Position numbers and translations under genes: made by a program
Part shown: positions 1-5,561 of the stretch, in pieces
Layout of the letters: the number at the start of each line of letters is the position of its first letter
How positions within the stretch are numbered: position 1 is the first letter of the stretch
Assembly (NCBI GenBank): GCA_041738875.1
Contig: JBGSOW010000024.1
Span: forward strand, 1-11,544
Reading direction: 5' to 3'
Length of the DNA stretch: 11,544 nt
DNA from: JBGSOW01 sp041738875
GTDB taxonomy: Bacteria; Patescibacteriota; Dojkabacteria; CALFHW01
Notes under the pieces: generated by a model
What the model was told of the DNA's origin: nothing
The model's input: the letters and a program-made list of their open reading frames with translations, nothing else
The model's database searches: none

Positions 1-176
1 TTTATTTCGTTCTGACCATTACTGCTAAAGCTTGACGATCGTTCTTGAAGAAGAAGGAATATAACACTTAGCAATAAGAGGATTGCTACGAGCGCTATTG
101 AGGCTATTATAATTAGATTCTTTGTACTATTTTTTGGTAAAACTACTTCCTCTTTTTTCTGTATATCCTCTTCCAT
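1..176 (-). CDS. Membrane-anchored protein of unknown function, N-terminal part only
   Basis: The minus strand from the ATG at 176 is open to the window edge, giving 58 residues of a longer protein. Residues 1-20 are charged (MEEDIQKKEEVV) and should be cytoplasmic. Residues 21-43 are a long run of Leu, Ile, Val and Ala that forms one transmembrane helix. The remainder begins a Ser/Asn-rich segment. This is an N-in signal anchor without a cleavage site or lipobox, so the missing part is probably extracytoplasmic. It is the last gene of the minus-strand series and is separated from the broken hydrolase by about 70 bp holding its own probable -10 box. Too little is visible to name a family. There is no Shine-Dalgarno; the start was chosen because it gives the acidic head and sits a few bases downstream of the -10 element. 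Confidence 0.6.
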   Translation of the reverse strand, partial: MEEDIQKKEEVVLPKNSTKNLIIIASIALVAILLLLSVIFLLLQERSSSFSSNGQNEI

Positions 177-186
177 AGTTGCCAGT

Positions 187-195
187 AATATAACA
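187..195 (-). promoter_or_regulatory. Extended -10 promoter for the truncated membrane protein
   Basis: On the minus strand the sequence TGT-TATATT reads as an extended -10 element. Transcription would begin near 180, about 4 nt before the ATG at 176, so the mRNA would be essentially leaderless. No good -35 hexamer is seen 16-18 bp upstream. Confidence 0.4.
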
Positions 196-244
196 AACTA
201 TGATAAGAAAAGCTATCCAAATTTTGACTAGTGAAATATATCTA

Positions 245-973
245 TCAAGAAATAAAATTTTGTATATGAGTGGTAATTTCGTCCCTTTTTAACTCAATTA
301 CGTTATGGTCAGTATTGAACTCAACCGAAGTGATTTGAGAGTTTTTATTTGGGAAAAATTTACTAAATGCTTCCACCTGTTTACTGTACGAAACGATGCT
401 ATCTTTAAGAGTATAAACGACTAAAGTCTTTGAACCTTTTCCAATATTTAGTTCACTAGCTTTCCGGGAAAGTTCATTTGGTGAACTTTTGGTCTTTTTA
501 GAATTTCGTTTCAAATTTATGATTGCTCCATAGTCCTTTGCCCTTAATTTGGTTAACAAATAAAAGAAAACACTTTTAGAAAAGAGTTTAAAGTCTATCT
601 TAGGTAGGACCAAACATGGACTTATTGCGACAAGAAATCTAGGAGGATTTTTAGGATTAATTTCATAAAATCGATCCAAAAATCTTGCAAACCCGAAGCT
701 ATGAGTAATGACTATTTGAGCTATTTGAACTCCACCTTCTCATCCCTGTTCCTGAAAACCCTCTCTACCCGGATTGGCTCCATCATCTTTTGCACCTTGG
801 GTCTCAAAAAGTTCATCAAACAGAACCACGTAACCTCTACTCTCAAAATACTCGATAAATTTCCTGTAGTCATCTCTATTTGTCCCATACCCACCCCAAA
901 GGCTAATTAATCTCGCTGAATCACTATTTTCACTGGACACGCCATTATTAACAGATTTAAATTCCATATTCAA
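245..973 (-). pseudogene. Alpha/beta hydrolase interrupted by one in-frame TGA
   Basis: The two open segments 973-740 and 739-245 lie in the same reading frame and are separated only by a TGA codon at 742-740. Read through, they make a single protein of about 240 residues with alpha/beta-hydrolase features. The N-terminal part has the oxyanion-strand pattern LWGGYGTNRDDYRKF followed by a strand ending in LFDEL. After the TGA comes a nucleophile elbow, ITHSFGFARF, with Ser encoded at 700-698. Candidate acid and base residues follow in YTLKDSIV (Asp codon 403-401) and NTDHNV (His codon 307-305). The triad lies wholly downstream of the stop while the oxyanion strand lies upstream, so neither piece alone should be an enzyme. 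The only nearby restart, TTG at 679, falls after the Ser. The terminal stop is doubled, TGA then TAG. It starts 6 nt after the PPOX gene. Alternatives are a sequencing error, a population variant or true recoding; a fresh nonsense mutation (for example TGG or CGA to TGA) is simplest. Confidence 0.7.
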
Positions 974-979
974 CCAATG

Positions 980-1444
980 CTAAAATTTGAATTCTTTGAT
1001 TGGGTCGCCTTCACTACCTTTATGAAGTTCGTCATTCCAGAATTTGATGTATTTTGGCTTAATTATAAATGGTTTTGATTTGATCAGACCTTCAGCAATG
1101 CTCTTTAAATTGATAGTTTCTTTCCAACTTGGGGAATATTGATAATGGTTTTCTAGATGGCTTGCAATAGCCTCTGAATCACTTACCTGCATGCAAGTTC
1201 CGCTTCCTTGAATTCCTTTTCTATTACTCAAATCATTTTCATCAAACCAAGCCACAGAGAAACTGATCTTTGAATTTTGTTTAATGTGTTTCGCGTGCTT
1301 CGCATCAAGTGCGCTTAAAAAAAAGAATTCACCTTTCTCATTTACGGAGAAATAAACGGTTGTATTCCATGGTTCCCCATTAGAATCTACTGTCCCGATC
1401 GTTAGAGTTCTTTGTGATTGTAAGAATTGTAAAAGTTCTTTCAT
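980..1444 (-). CDS. Pyridoxamine 5'-phosphate oxidase-like (PPOX) split-barrel flavin-binding protein
   Basis: This 154-residue protein matches the pattern of the PPOX / FMN-binding split-barrel family. The first strand pair is RTLTIGTVDSNGEPWNTTVY (residues 12-31), followed by EFFFLSALDAKHAKHIKQN (39-57) and SKISFSVAWF (58-67). The second of these corresponds to the part of the family whose Lys and His residues line the flavin phosphate. The C-terminal third is helical and then ends in strands with Lys-rich turns. Members bind FMN, F420 or heme and include oxidoreductases of many kinds, so substrate cannot be assigned; a role in pyridoxal phosphate synthesis is not implied, since PdxH is longer and carries other motifs. 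The ATG lies only 7 nt past the encoded CCA of tRNA-Thr and there is no Shine-Dalgarno, so tRNA processing would create the 5' end of the message. It stops with TAG just before the hydrolase. Confidence 0.75.
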   Translation of the reverse strand: MKELLQFLQSQRTLTIGTVDSNGEPWNTTVYFSVNEKGEFFFLSALDAKHAKHIKQNSKISFSVAWFDENDLSNRKGIQGSGTCMQVSDSEAIASHLENHYQYSPSWKETINLKSIAEGLIKSKPFIIKPKYIKFWNDELHKGSEGDPIKEFKF

Positions 1445-1451
1445 ATTGAAC

Positions 1452-1526
1452 TGGAGCTGTCGGTCAGATTTGAACTGACGGCCAATGGTTTACAAAACCA
1501 CTGCTCTACCACTGAGCTACGACAGC
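1452..1526 (-). tRNA. trnT: tRNA-Thr (anticodon UGU), CCA encoded
   Basis: The minus strand folds into a canonical cloverleaf. The acceptor stem GCTGTCG/CGACAGC pairs over 7 bp, the D arm is GCTC-AGTGGTA-GAGC, and the anticodon stem is GTGGT/ACCAT with one G-U pair. The loop TTTGTAA gives anticodon TGT (1494-1492), which reads ACA and related Thr codons. The variable loop is TGGCC and the T arm is GTCAG-TTCAAAT-CTGAC. The discriminator is T (1455) and is followed by encoded CCA at 1454-1452. It leads a minus-strand unit with the PPOX gene. Confidence 0.95.
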
Positions 1527-1549
1527 GTATTGGTTGACTAATGCCAAAT

Positions 1550-1558
1550 ATTATATCA
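1550..1558 (-). promoter_or_regulatory. Extended -10 promoter for tRNA-Thr and downstream genes
   Basis: The minus strand reads TGA-TATAAT, a perfect extended -10. The hexamer 17 bp upstream is TGGTTA, a weak -35. Transcription would start near 1543, about 17 nt before the mature tRNA 5' end, and could continue through the PPOX and hydrolase genes. Confidence 0.65.
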
Positions 1559-1616
1559 GGCAAACTAACATATAACCAGAAACCTGGAAGAATTTACCGC
1601 GAAACAAACGCAAAGC

Positions 1617-1752
1617 AAAAAAGTAGCCCCGCAACTCAGCTTAATTGACCGTTGTGCGATCAAGTGGGCGCCTCAACTACATCCCAAAGAATGTAGTAAT
1701 TTTGTGCTCCCTTTAGGAAAAACGTCAACGCAATTCGCCAAGCATTGGAGCT
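1617..1752 (-). ncRNA. Candidate structured small RNA of about 135 nt, 6S-like layout
   Basis: This stretch has no credible ORF on either strand but has the parts of a stand-alone RNA gene on the minus strand. An extended -10 sits just upstream, and a T6 run (1622-1617) sits at the end. The two ends pair: TAGCTCC (1753-1747) with GGGGCTA (1630-1624). Moving inward, GCTT pairs with AAGC, AATTG with CAATT and CGTTG with CAACG, giving a long interrupted helix. An internal 9-bp hairpin, ACTACATTC/GGATGTAGT with loop TTTG, lies at 1697-1676. A long bulged rod closed by a terminator-like stem is reminiscent of 6S RNA (ssrS), which mimics an open promoter and binds RNA polymerase. The inner fold seems more branched than a typical 6S RNA, so the family is not certain. 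An SRP RNA reading was considered because of CC-TAAA-GGGAGCA but the stem strands do not fit. The pairings were found by eye. Confidence 0.55.
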
Positions 1753-1757
1753 AATTT

Positions 1758-1766
1758 ATTATAGCA
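1758..1766 (-). promoter_or_regulatory. Extended -10 promoter of the candidate small RNA
   Basis: The minus strand reads TGC-TATAAT, a perfect extended -10 with no clear -35. The predicted start near 1751 coincides with the 5' strand of the RNA's closing helix, which is what supports the RNA gene call. Confidence 0.55.
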
Positions 1767-1790
1767 AAAACAAACTCTTTGCATATAGGT

Positions 1791-1796
1791 TATAAT
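1791..1796 (+). promoter_or_regulatory. -10 box (TATAAT) for the glutaredoxin-rlmB unit
   Basis: A perfect TATAAT ends 5 nt before the ATG at 1802. The start site expected 6-8 nt downstream falls at about 1802-1804, so the transcript would be leaderless. No convincing -35 is present at 16-18 bp. Confidence 0.55.
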
Positions 1797-1801
1797 GCAA
1801 T

Positions 1802-2065
1802 ATGAGAAAAGCAACAGAAATAATAATGTATTCAACTAGTTGGTGCTCAGATTGCTTTAGAGCGAAGGCCTTTTTTAATGAATATGAAATCCCCTATTCT
1901 GAAATCGATATCGAGAAAACAGCAGATGCAACTGAAATAGTTAAAAAGATTAATAACGGGAATGCTTCAGTGCCAACGATTATCATAACTTGGGAAGATG
2001 GAAGAAAAACAGTAACTGTTGAGCCATCACGTTTGAAATTAGCAGAAATATTTGCAACATCGTGA
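1802..2065 (+). CDS. Glutaredoxin-like / mycoredoxin-like thiol-disulfide protein
   Basis: At 87 residues this is the usual size of a glutaredoxin or NrdH/mycoredoxin domain. The first strand IIMYSTSWCSDC carries the redox motif C15-S-D-C18, directly after Trp14 as in the actinobacterial mycoredoxin-type proteins. The cis-proline loop is SVPTI (Val57-Pro58-Thr59), and the fold closes with a GRKTVTVEPSRLKLAEIF helix. Such proteins reduce disulfides or mixed thiol adducts in the cytoplasm using electrons from a thioredoxin reductase or a low-molecular-weight thiol; the physiological partner is not visible. The stop TGA overlaps the GTG start of the methyltransferase gene, so the two are very likely translationally coupled. 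The -10 box sits next to the ATG, implying leaderless initiation for the pair. Confidence 0.85.
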   Translation: MRKATEIIMYSTSWCSDCFRAKAFFNEYEIPYSEIDIEKTADATEIVKKINNGNASVPTIIITWEDGRKTVTVEPSRLKLAEIFATS

Positions 2066-2802
2066 AAATAGAAGGACGAAACCCAGTAATAGAGCTTTTA
2101 AGGTCAGGACGAAGAGTAAAAAAATTATTCATCGAGAAAGATATAAATAGAGATGGCAAAATAACCGAGATTTTGAAGTTAGGACGCAAAAGGCACGCCG
2201 TAATTGAACATGTACCAAAAAAGAAACTAACCCAAATGTCTGAAACAGGAAACCACCAAGGCGTGATTGCCCTCGCAGATATTGAAATATTCGACCTTTC
2301 GGCTGTCTTAGAAAGTTGGGACGAAATGCAAACGTTGCAAGAAAAATCAATTAGCCTCATCTATATAAGAGAAGCCCAACTAGAAGAAAACGTTGGTGCA
2401 ATCACCCGCAGCGCAGAAGCAGCAGGTTTTTCTGGTGTTATCGTTCCACCAAAATTAAAAATCACCCCGCAAATGTTTAGAAGCTCAATGGGAGCCATGG
2501 CAAACACAATTATTATGCAGGAGAGCCTTTTTATCGCGATCAAAACCGCCAAAGACTTTGGACTCAAAATAATATCTATCGAAATTAGTGACAACGCCCT
2601 ACCCTACAGTGACGCTGATCTCACTGGCAACACGCTGTTTATTATCGGAGGCGAAGACCGTAGCATCAGTGAACCAATACAAAAACAATCCGATGCTATT
2701 GTTAAAATACCAATGCATGGTAAAATTAACTCGCTAAATATGAGTGTAGCGGCTAGTATAGTTATGTTTGAAAAGCTTAGACAAGAAAATACTAACGACT
2801 AG
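2062..2802 (+). CDS. rlmB: SpoU/TrmH-type RNA ribose 2'-O-methyltransferase, probably RlmB
   Basis: The 246-residue protein has an N-terminal substrate-binding domain (about 1-80, opening KIEGRNPVIELLRSG, ending with NHQGVIAL) and a C-terminal SPOUT knot domain. All three SpoU motifs are visible: motif 1 ENVGAITRSAEAAGF (109-123, with the conserved Asn110 and Arg116), motif 2 FIIGGEDRSIS (193-203), and motif 3 IPMHGKINSLNMSVAASI (216-233). It should transfer methyl from S-adenosylmethionine to a ribose 2'-OH. The N-terminal domain and length fit RlmB (23S rRNA Gm2251), but other TrmH-family 23S or tRNA specificities cannot be excluded. The start is GTG at 2062 inside the preceding stop codon (GTGA overlap); this is the only start that preserves the EGRNPV motif at the N terminus. 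The conserved Asp often found before motif 1 is replaced in YIREAQLEEN. Confidence 0.85.
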   Translation: MKIEGRNPVIELLRSGRRVKKLFIEKDINRDGKITEILKLGRKRHAVIEHVPKKKLTQMSETGNHQGVIALADIEIFDLSAVLESWDEMQTLQEKSISLIYIREAQLEENVGAITRSAEAAGFSGVIVPPKLKITPQMFRSSMGAMANTIIMQESLFIAIKTAKDFGLKIISIEISDNALPYSDADLTGNTLFIIGGEDRSISEPIQKQSDAIVKIPMHGKINSLNMSVAASIVMFEKLRQENTND

Positions 2803-2833
2803 AAACCAAATTTAATTAAATAGACAAACTAAA

Positions 2834-3001
2834 ATGGCAAAAAAAGGAAATAGACAAATTATCAAATTGATCAATAAAAAAACAGGAACTGCTTACTACG
2901 TTACGAAAAATAGAATCAATGTAACTGAAAAGCTTAAATTGCAGAAATTTGACCCGAAAACTGGTAAGCACGAGGAGTTTAACGAAGCGAAGTTGAAATA
3001 A
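2834..3001 (+). CDS. rpmG: 50S ribosomal protein bL33
   Basis: A 55-residue ORF begins MAKKGNRQIIKLINKKTG, continues YYVTKNRINVTEKLKLQKFD and ends PKTGKHEEFNEAKLK. This is the standard bL33 layout, including the TKNR turn and KL.L.K.D strand. There are no Cys residues, so it is the zinc-free (C-minus) form. It lies at the head of the rpmG-trnW-secE-nusG order found widely in bacteria. The ATG follows AAACTAAA and has no Shine-Dalgarno. Confidence 0.93.
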   Translation: MAKKGNRQIIKLINKKTGTAYYVTKNRINVTEKLKLQKFDPKTGKHEEFNEAKLK

Positions 3002-3010
3002 TACTGAACG

Positions 3011-3046
3011 CCTGAGCACTAAATTTTTAAAAATTTAGTGCTCAGG
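3011..3046 (+). repeat. Perfect 36-bp palindrome between rpmG and tRNA-Trp
   Basis: Arms of 16 nt, starting CCTGAGCACTAAATTT, flank the self-complementary TTAA, so all 36 bp read the same on both strands. As RNA it would form a 16-bp hairpin with a 4-nt loop. It starts 9 nt after the rpmG stop, and its final G is the first nucleotide of mature tRNA-Trp. No T-tract follows, so it is not a normal intrinsic terminator for the plus strand. It may be a processing signal, attenuator or protein-binding site. Confidence 0.8.
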
Positions 3047-3117
3047 CGGGCATCGGTTAACTGGTAAACCACGGGTCTCCAAAACCCGGACTCTCAGTTC
3101 GAGTCTGAGTGCCCGTG
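3046..3117 (+). tRNA. trnW: tRNA-Trp (anticodon CCA), CCA end not encoded
   Basis: The fold is a complete cloverleaf. The acceptor GCGGGCA/TGCCCGT has a terminal G-U pair, and the D arm is GGTT-AACTGGTA-AACC. The anticodon stem CGGGT/ACCCG carries loop CTCCAAA, giving anticodon CCA at 3079-3081. The variable loop is GACT and the T arm is CTCAG-TTCGAGT-CTGAG. The discriminator is G (3117), as expected for bacterial tRNA-Trp. It reads UGG only, consistent with TGA being a stop here. Its 5' nucleotide is also the last base of the preceding palindrome. Confidence 0.95.
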
Positions 3118-3191
3118 TATTATGCCATAAAGTAAGTTAATACAAATAATTAGTTAGTAAATTAATAAAATTAAAAGGTAAGATTAAGAAA

Positions 3192-3443
3192 ATGAAAAAT
3201 GTACTATCACAATTTGGCAGTAGAATTACTAAGCTAGTAAGCCAATTCGGTAGTTTCTTTCGTAATGCAGCCGGCTTTTTCGTAGATGCATTCAAAGAAC
3301 TAAGGAATGTAACTTGGCTAAAAGCAAAGGATGCTGTAAAATTCAGTACTTTAGTTATTACGTTCATCGCAGTCACGGCAGGTTTTATCGCTTTACTTGA
3401 CTTGGTGTTCTTTAGATTATTTGAATTAGTTATATCAAGTTAA
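3192..3443 (+). CDS. secE: Preprotein translocase subunit SecE
   Basis: This is the short, single-spanning type of SecE (83 residues). The diagnostic amphipathic segment FKELRNVTWLKAKDAVKFST (34-53) matches the family pattern KE..KV.WP...E, with Leu replacing the usual Pro after Trp. A transmembrane helix follows at about 52-74 (LVITFIAVTAGFIALLDLVF), including the common Asp near its end. It clamps SecY in the inner-membrane protein-conducting channel. The N-terminal 30 residues hold a small duplication, LSQFGS then VSQFGS, of unknown meaning. It lies between tRNA-Trp and nusG, the classic position; nusG starts 1 nt after its stop. The upstream AAAAGGTAAG is the nearest thing to a Shine-Dalgarno in the window's plus-strand core operon. 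Confidence 0.93.
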   Translation: MKNVLSQFGSRITKLVSQFGSFFRNAAGFFVDAFKELRNVTWLKAKDAVKFSTLVITFIAVTAGFIALLDLVFFRLFELVISS

Positions 3444-3444
3444 T

Positions 3445-3993
3445 ATGGAAATACCTGCTAAACTTACTGAAAACGAATATTGGTATATTATTCATACCTA
3501 CTCTGGCCATGAAAAAAAGGTTGCAACTCAGATTGAACAGCGCGTAAAAGCAAACAATATTGAGAAAAATGTTGTTGACCTACTTGTTCCGACTCAAGAA
3601 AAAATATTAGTTAGCGAAGGTAAAAAACGCAAAAAAGAAGAAAAACTTTTCCCTGGATACGTTTTAGTAAGAATGAAATTAACTGAAAAAGTTTGGCAAG
3701 TTATCAGAAATACTGAAGGCGTAACTGGATTCGTAGGTACAGAAAAAAAACCTACTCCACTCTCAGACAAAGAGGTGAAAGGAATTATGGCGTTTATGAA
3801 AGTTGAGCAACCTGCTTATACAGCTTCATTCTCACTTGGAGATGCAGTGAAAGTTATGGACGGTCCGTTTAAAGATTTCGTTGGATCTATCTCTGAAATT
3901 AATGAGGACAAAGGACAAGTTAAAGTGTTGCTTTCGATCTTCGGACGTGAAACTCCAGTAGTTTTGGATTTCCTGCAAGTGACAAAATTATAA
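3445..3993 (+). CDS. nusG: Transcription termination/antitermination factor NusG
   Basis: The 182-residue protein has an NGN domain from about residue 12 (WYIIHTYSGHEKKVATQIEQ) to 118, including the family's KLFPGYVLVRM strand (67-77) and VTGFVGTEKKPTPLSD (93-108). A C-terminal KOW domain follows (131-182) with GDAVKVMDGPFKDFVG and the ending LSIFGRETPVVLDFLQVTKL. It binds the RNA polymerase clamp and couples transcription to Rho or to the ribosome through S10. There is no extra insertion domain. Its ATG is 1 nt after the secE stop, so translation is probably coupled. A separate promoter follows before rplK. Confidence 0.96.
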   Translation: MEIPAKLTENEYWYIIHTYSGHEKKVATQIEQRVKANNIEKNVVDLLVPTQEKILVSEGKKRKKEEKLFPGYVLVRMKLTEKVWQVIRNTEGVTGFVGTEKKPTPLSDKEVKGIMAFMKVEQPAYTASFSLGDAVKVMDGPFKDFVGSISEINEDKGQVKVLLSIFGRETPVVLDFLQVTKL

Positions 3994-4000
3994 ATCAATT

Positions 4001-4028
4001 TTGAGTATTATAGTCTATTAGGTATAAT
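4001..4028 (+). promoter_or_regulatory. Promoter for rplK-rplA
   Basis: TTGAGT (4001-4006), a 16-bp spacer and a perfect TATAAT (4023-4028) give a good vegetative promoter. The predicted start near 4035 leaves only about 5 nt before the rplK ATG at 4040, too short for a classical ribosome-binding leader. Confidence 0.7.
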
Positions 4029-4039
4029 CATTAAGAATT

Positions 4040-4468
4040 ATGGCAAAAAAAGAAAAAGCACAAGTAAAATTTGAAATTGAAGGTGGAAATGCGACACCAG
4101 GACAGAAAATCGGTCCAGCGCTTGGCCAACATGGTGTAAATATTGGTGAATTCGTATCACGATTTAACGAGCAAACACAAGATAGACGAGGTCAACTTGT
4201 TCCAGTTATTCTTCATGTTTATGAAGATCGTACTTTTAGTCTTGAATTTAAGCAATCACCTGCATCTTACCTTGTTGCTAAAGCAGCAAATATTTCCAAA
4301 GGTTCAGCAAGCTCAAACCTCGTAAAGGTTGGAAAAATCAACAAAAAACAGGTTGAAGAGATTGCAAAACAGAAATTACCCGATCTAAACACAAACAAAT
4401 TAGCATCTGCAATGAAAATTATTGCTGGTACTGCAAAAAGCATGGGTGTTGAAGTAGAAGGAATGTAA
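4040..4468 (+). CDS. rplK: 50S ribosomal protein uL11
   Basis: Full-length uL11 at 142 residues. The N-terminal domain contains VKFEIEGGNATPGQKIGPAL and GQHGVNIGEFVSRFNEQTQD, the proline-containing segment that with 23S rRNA forms the thiostrepton/GTPase-associated centre. The C-terminal RNA-binding domain ends KLPDLNTNKLASAMKIIAGT and AKSMGVEVEGM, all canonical. It recruits and stimulates elongation factors at the stalk base. There is a 22-nt gap to rplA and the two should be cotranscribed from the promoter directly upstream. Confidence 0.97.
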   Translation: MAKKEKAQVKFEIEGGNATPGQKIGPALGQHGVNIGEFVSRFNEQTQDRRGQLVPVILHVYEDRTFSLEFKQSPASYLVAKAANISKGSASSNLVKVGKINKKQVEEIAKQKLPDLNTNKLASAMKIIAGTAKSMGVEVEGM

Positions 4469-4490
4469 TTTATTATTAGATATTGAGCAA

Positions 4491-5351
4491 ATGGCAACAA
4501 AAACACCAGCAAAAAAAACTAAAACAGCAAAAGTAGAAGATAAAGCAGAAGCTACTGAAGAAATAGTTGCTGTAGAAGAAAAAACAAGCAAAAAAGAGTC
4601 TACGAAAGCGCCAAAGGTCGCTAAAGTTGCAAAGAAAACTGATTCAAAAAAAGCTTCTGATACTAACAAAGTAAAGAGAATCCCACGAAAACAAGCAGAA
4701 AAAACAGTTAGAGCACTAGTAACTAAACCTTTCTACTCCGTAGATGAAGCAGCAGAGCTGTTAAGCAAAATCAGTTTGAGCAAATTCGTAGGTGGAGCTG
4801 ATTTAACTGTCAATTTGTCGCTAAAAGATAAGCAGGCAAACGAATCAATCAGAGGAAGTATCACCTACCCTAACCGCTTCGGAGCGGAAGCAAGAGTAGT
4901 TGTTCTTACATCCCCAGACAAACAAATTGAAGCAAAAAAAGCTGGTGCAGATCATGTTGGTTTAGATGATTTGGTTGAGAAAATAAGTGGTGGATGGATT
5001 GATTTTGATGTGGTTATTGCAAGTCCAGATGCTATGGTTAAAATTGCAAGATTAGGAAAAGTACTTGGACCAAGACAGCTTATGCCTAACCCTCGAACTG
5101 GAACAGTTACTGATAAAATCGAAGCAGCAGTTACACAATACAAATCAGGAAAAACTGATTTCAAAATGGACGCTGGCAAATCAATAAAACTATCATTTGG
5201 TAAACTTGATATGGAACCAAGTAAATTGGCTGAAAATCTACAGACTGCAATTGACGCAATCCACTCTGAAACAAGAAGATTAGGATTAAATGCGATCAAA
5301 TCAATCGTAGTAAAGCCAACTATGGGTCCAGTTCTCAAAATCAAGCAGTAA
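4491..5351 (+). CDS. rplA: 50S ribosomal protein uL1 with a long basic/acidic N-terminal extension
   Basis: The uL1 core runs from about residue 66 to 286: KPFYSVDEAAELLSKIS, DLTVNLSLKDKQANESIRGS, FDVVIASPDAMVKIARLGKV and LGPRQLMPNPRTGTVT, ending IKSIVVKPTMGPVLKIKQ. It binds the mobile L1 stalk of 23S rRNA near the E site, helps release deacylated tRNA, and in many bacteria represses its own operon. The protein is some 55 residues longer than the usual 230. The extra N-terminal part is low-complexity (MATKTPAKKTKTAKVEDKAE and onward), rich in Lys, Ala, Glu and Thr, and predicted disordered. In the nearly invariant GLMPNP loop the Gly is Gln here. The ATG at 4491 was kept because no other Met occurs before the core and the extension has normal coding bias. 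Confidence 0.95.
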   Translation: MATKTPAKKTKTAKVEDKAEATEEIVAVEEKTSKKESTKAPKVAKVAKKTDSKKASDTNKVKRIPRKQAEKTVRALVTKPFYSVDEAAELLSKISLSKFVGGADLTVNLSLKDKQANESIRGSITYPNRFGAEARVVVLTSPDKQIEAKKAGADHVGLDDLVEKISGGWIDFDVVIASPDAMVKIARLGKVLGPRQLMPNPRTGTVTDKIEAAVTQYKSGKTDFKMDAGKSIKLSFGKLDMEPSKLAENLQTAIDAIHSETRRLGLNAIKSIVVKPTMGPVLKIKQ

Positions 5352-5397
5352 ACAAAACTCAAGCAGAAACATTCAATTGCAATACCAGTTGAGTGCC

Positions 5398-5426
5398 TTG
5401 CAATATAGCGGCAGATGTAATAAAAT
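5398..5426 (+). promoter_or_regulatory. Promoter for the rplJ-rplL unit
   Basis: TTGCAA (5398-5403), a 17-bp spacer and TAAAAT (5421-5426) form a well-spaced promoter. Transcription would start near 5432-5434, directly before the folded leader and about 240 nt upstream of rplJ. Confidence 0.6.
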
Positions 5427-5432
5427 ACACTA

Positions 5433-5510
5433 GTTAAGTCTAAGAAGTCGGCTCAAACTTACTCACTAAACGAAAAGTAAGTGCAAATAAGACCTGCGGA
5501 GACAAAAAAG
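5433..5510 (+). promoter_or_regulatory. Probable ribosomal protein L10 leader (autoregulatory mRNA element)
   Basis: The 325-bp gap between rplA and rplJ is too long for this packed genome. Its first transcribed part folds: GTCT (5438-5441) pairs with AGAC (5500-5503), GTC (5447-5449) with GAC (5491-5493), and ACTTACT (5457-5463) with AGTAAGT (5476-5482). The lower two stems are separated by AAGAA on one side and CTGCGG on the other, a purine-rich internal loop suggestive of the kink-turn in known L10 leaders, where the L10(L12)4 complex binds. GACCTGCGGAGAC resembles the conserved 3' side of that family. Position in front of rplJ is the strongest argument. Excess L10-L12 would then repress rplJ-rplL. 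No clear attenuator hairpin is visible after it. Confidence 0.55.
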
Positions 5511-5555
5511 TTAGTGGAGTTTAAATATTTTGGTCATTATAAATAAAAATTAGTT

Positions 5556-5561
5556 TATAAT
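5556..5561 (+). promoter_or_regulatory. Possible second -10 box before rplJ, followed by a pyrimidine tract
   Basis: A perfect TATAAT lies 115 nt upstream of rplJ. The best -35 match (TTGGTC, 5530-5535) is 20 bp away, which is too long, so it is uncertain. A transcript starting near 5568 would begin in the almost pure pyrimidine run at 5568-5600. Confidence 0.3.

Noticed and set aside
740..742. TGA as a glycine codon (genetic code 25 of Gracilibacteria/Absconditabacteria)
   Set aside because: No other gene here contains an in-frame TGA, and TGA is the working stop of the 7TM gene, where read-through would enter the next gene out of frame.
701..910. Plus-strand ORF of 69 codons
   Set aside because: It lies opposite the broken hydrolase, whose frame shows recognisable motifs; the plus-strand translation has none.
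1575..1590. CCAG-AAAC-CTGG hairpin as a terminator
   Set aside because: Four base pairs with no T-tract on either strand; likely chance.
1700..1735. Possible SRP (4.5S) RNA from the CC-TAAA-GGGAGCA motif
   Set aside because: The tetraloop is not GGAA, the 5' side of the loop is 3 nt too long, and the flanking strands pair elsewhere in a better helix.
4952..5362. Minus-strand ORF of 136 codons across rplA
   Set aside because: The plus strand is unmistakably uL1; the antisense frame has no family features.
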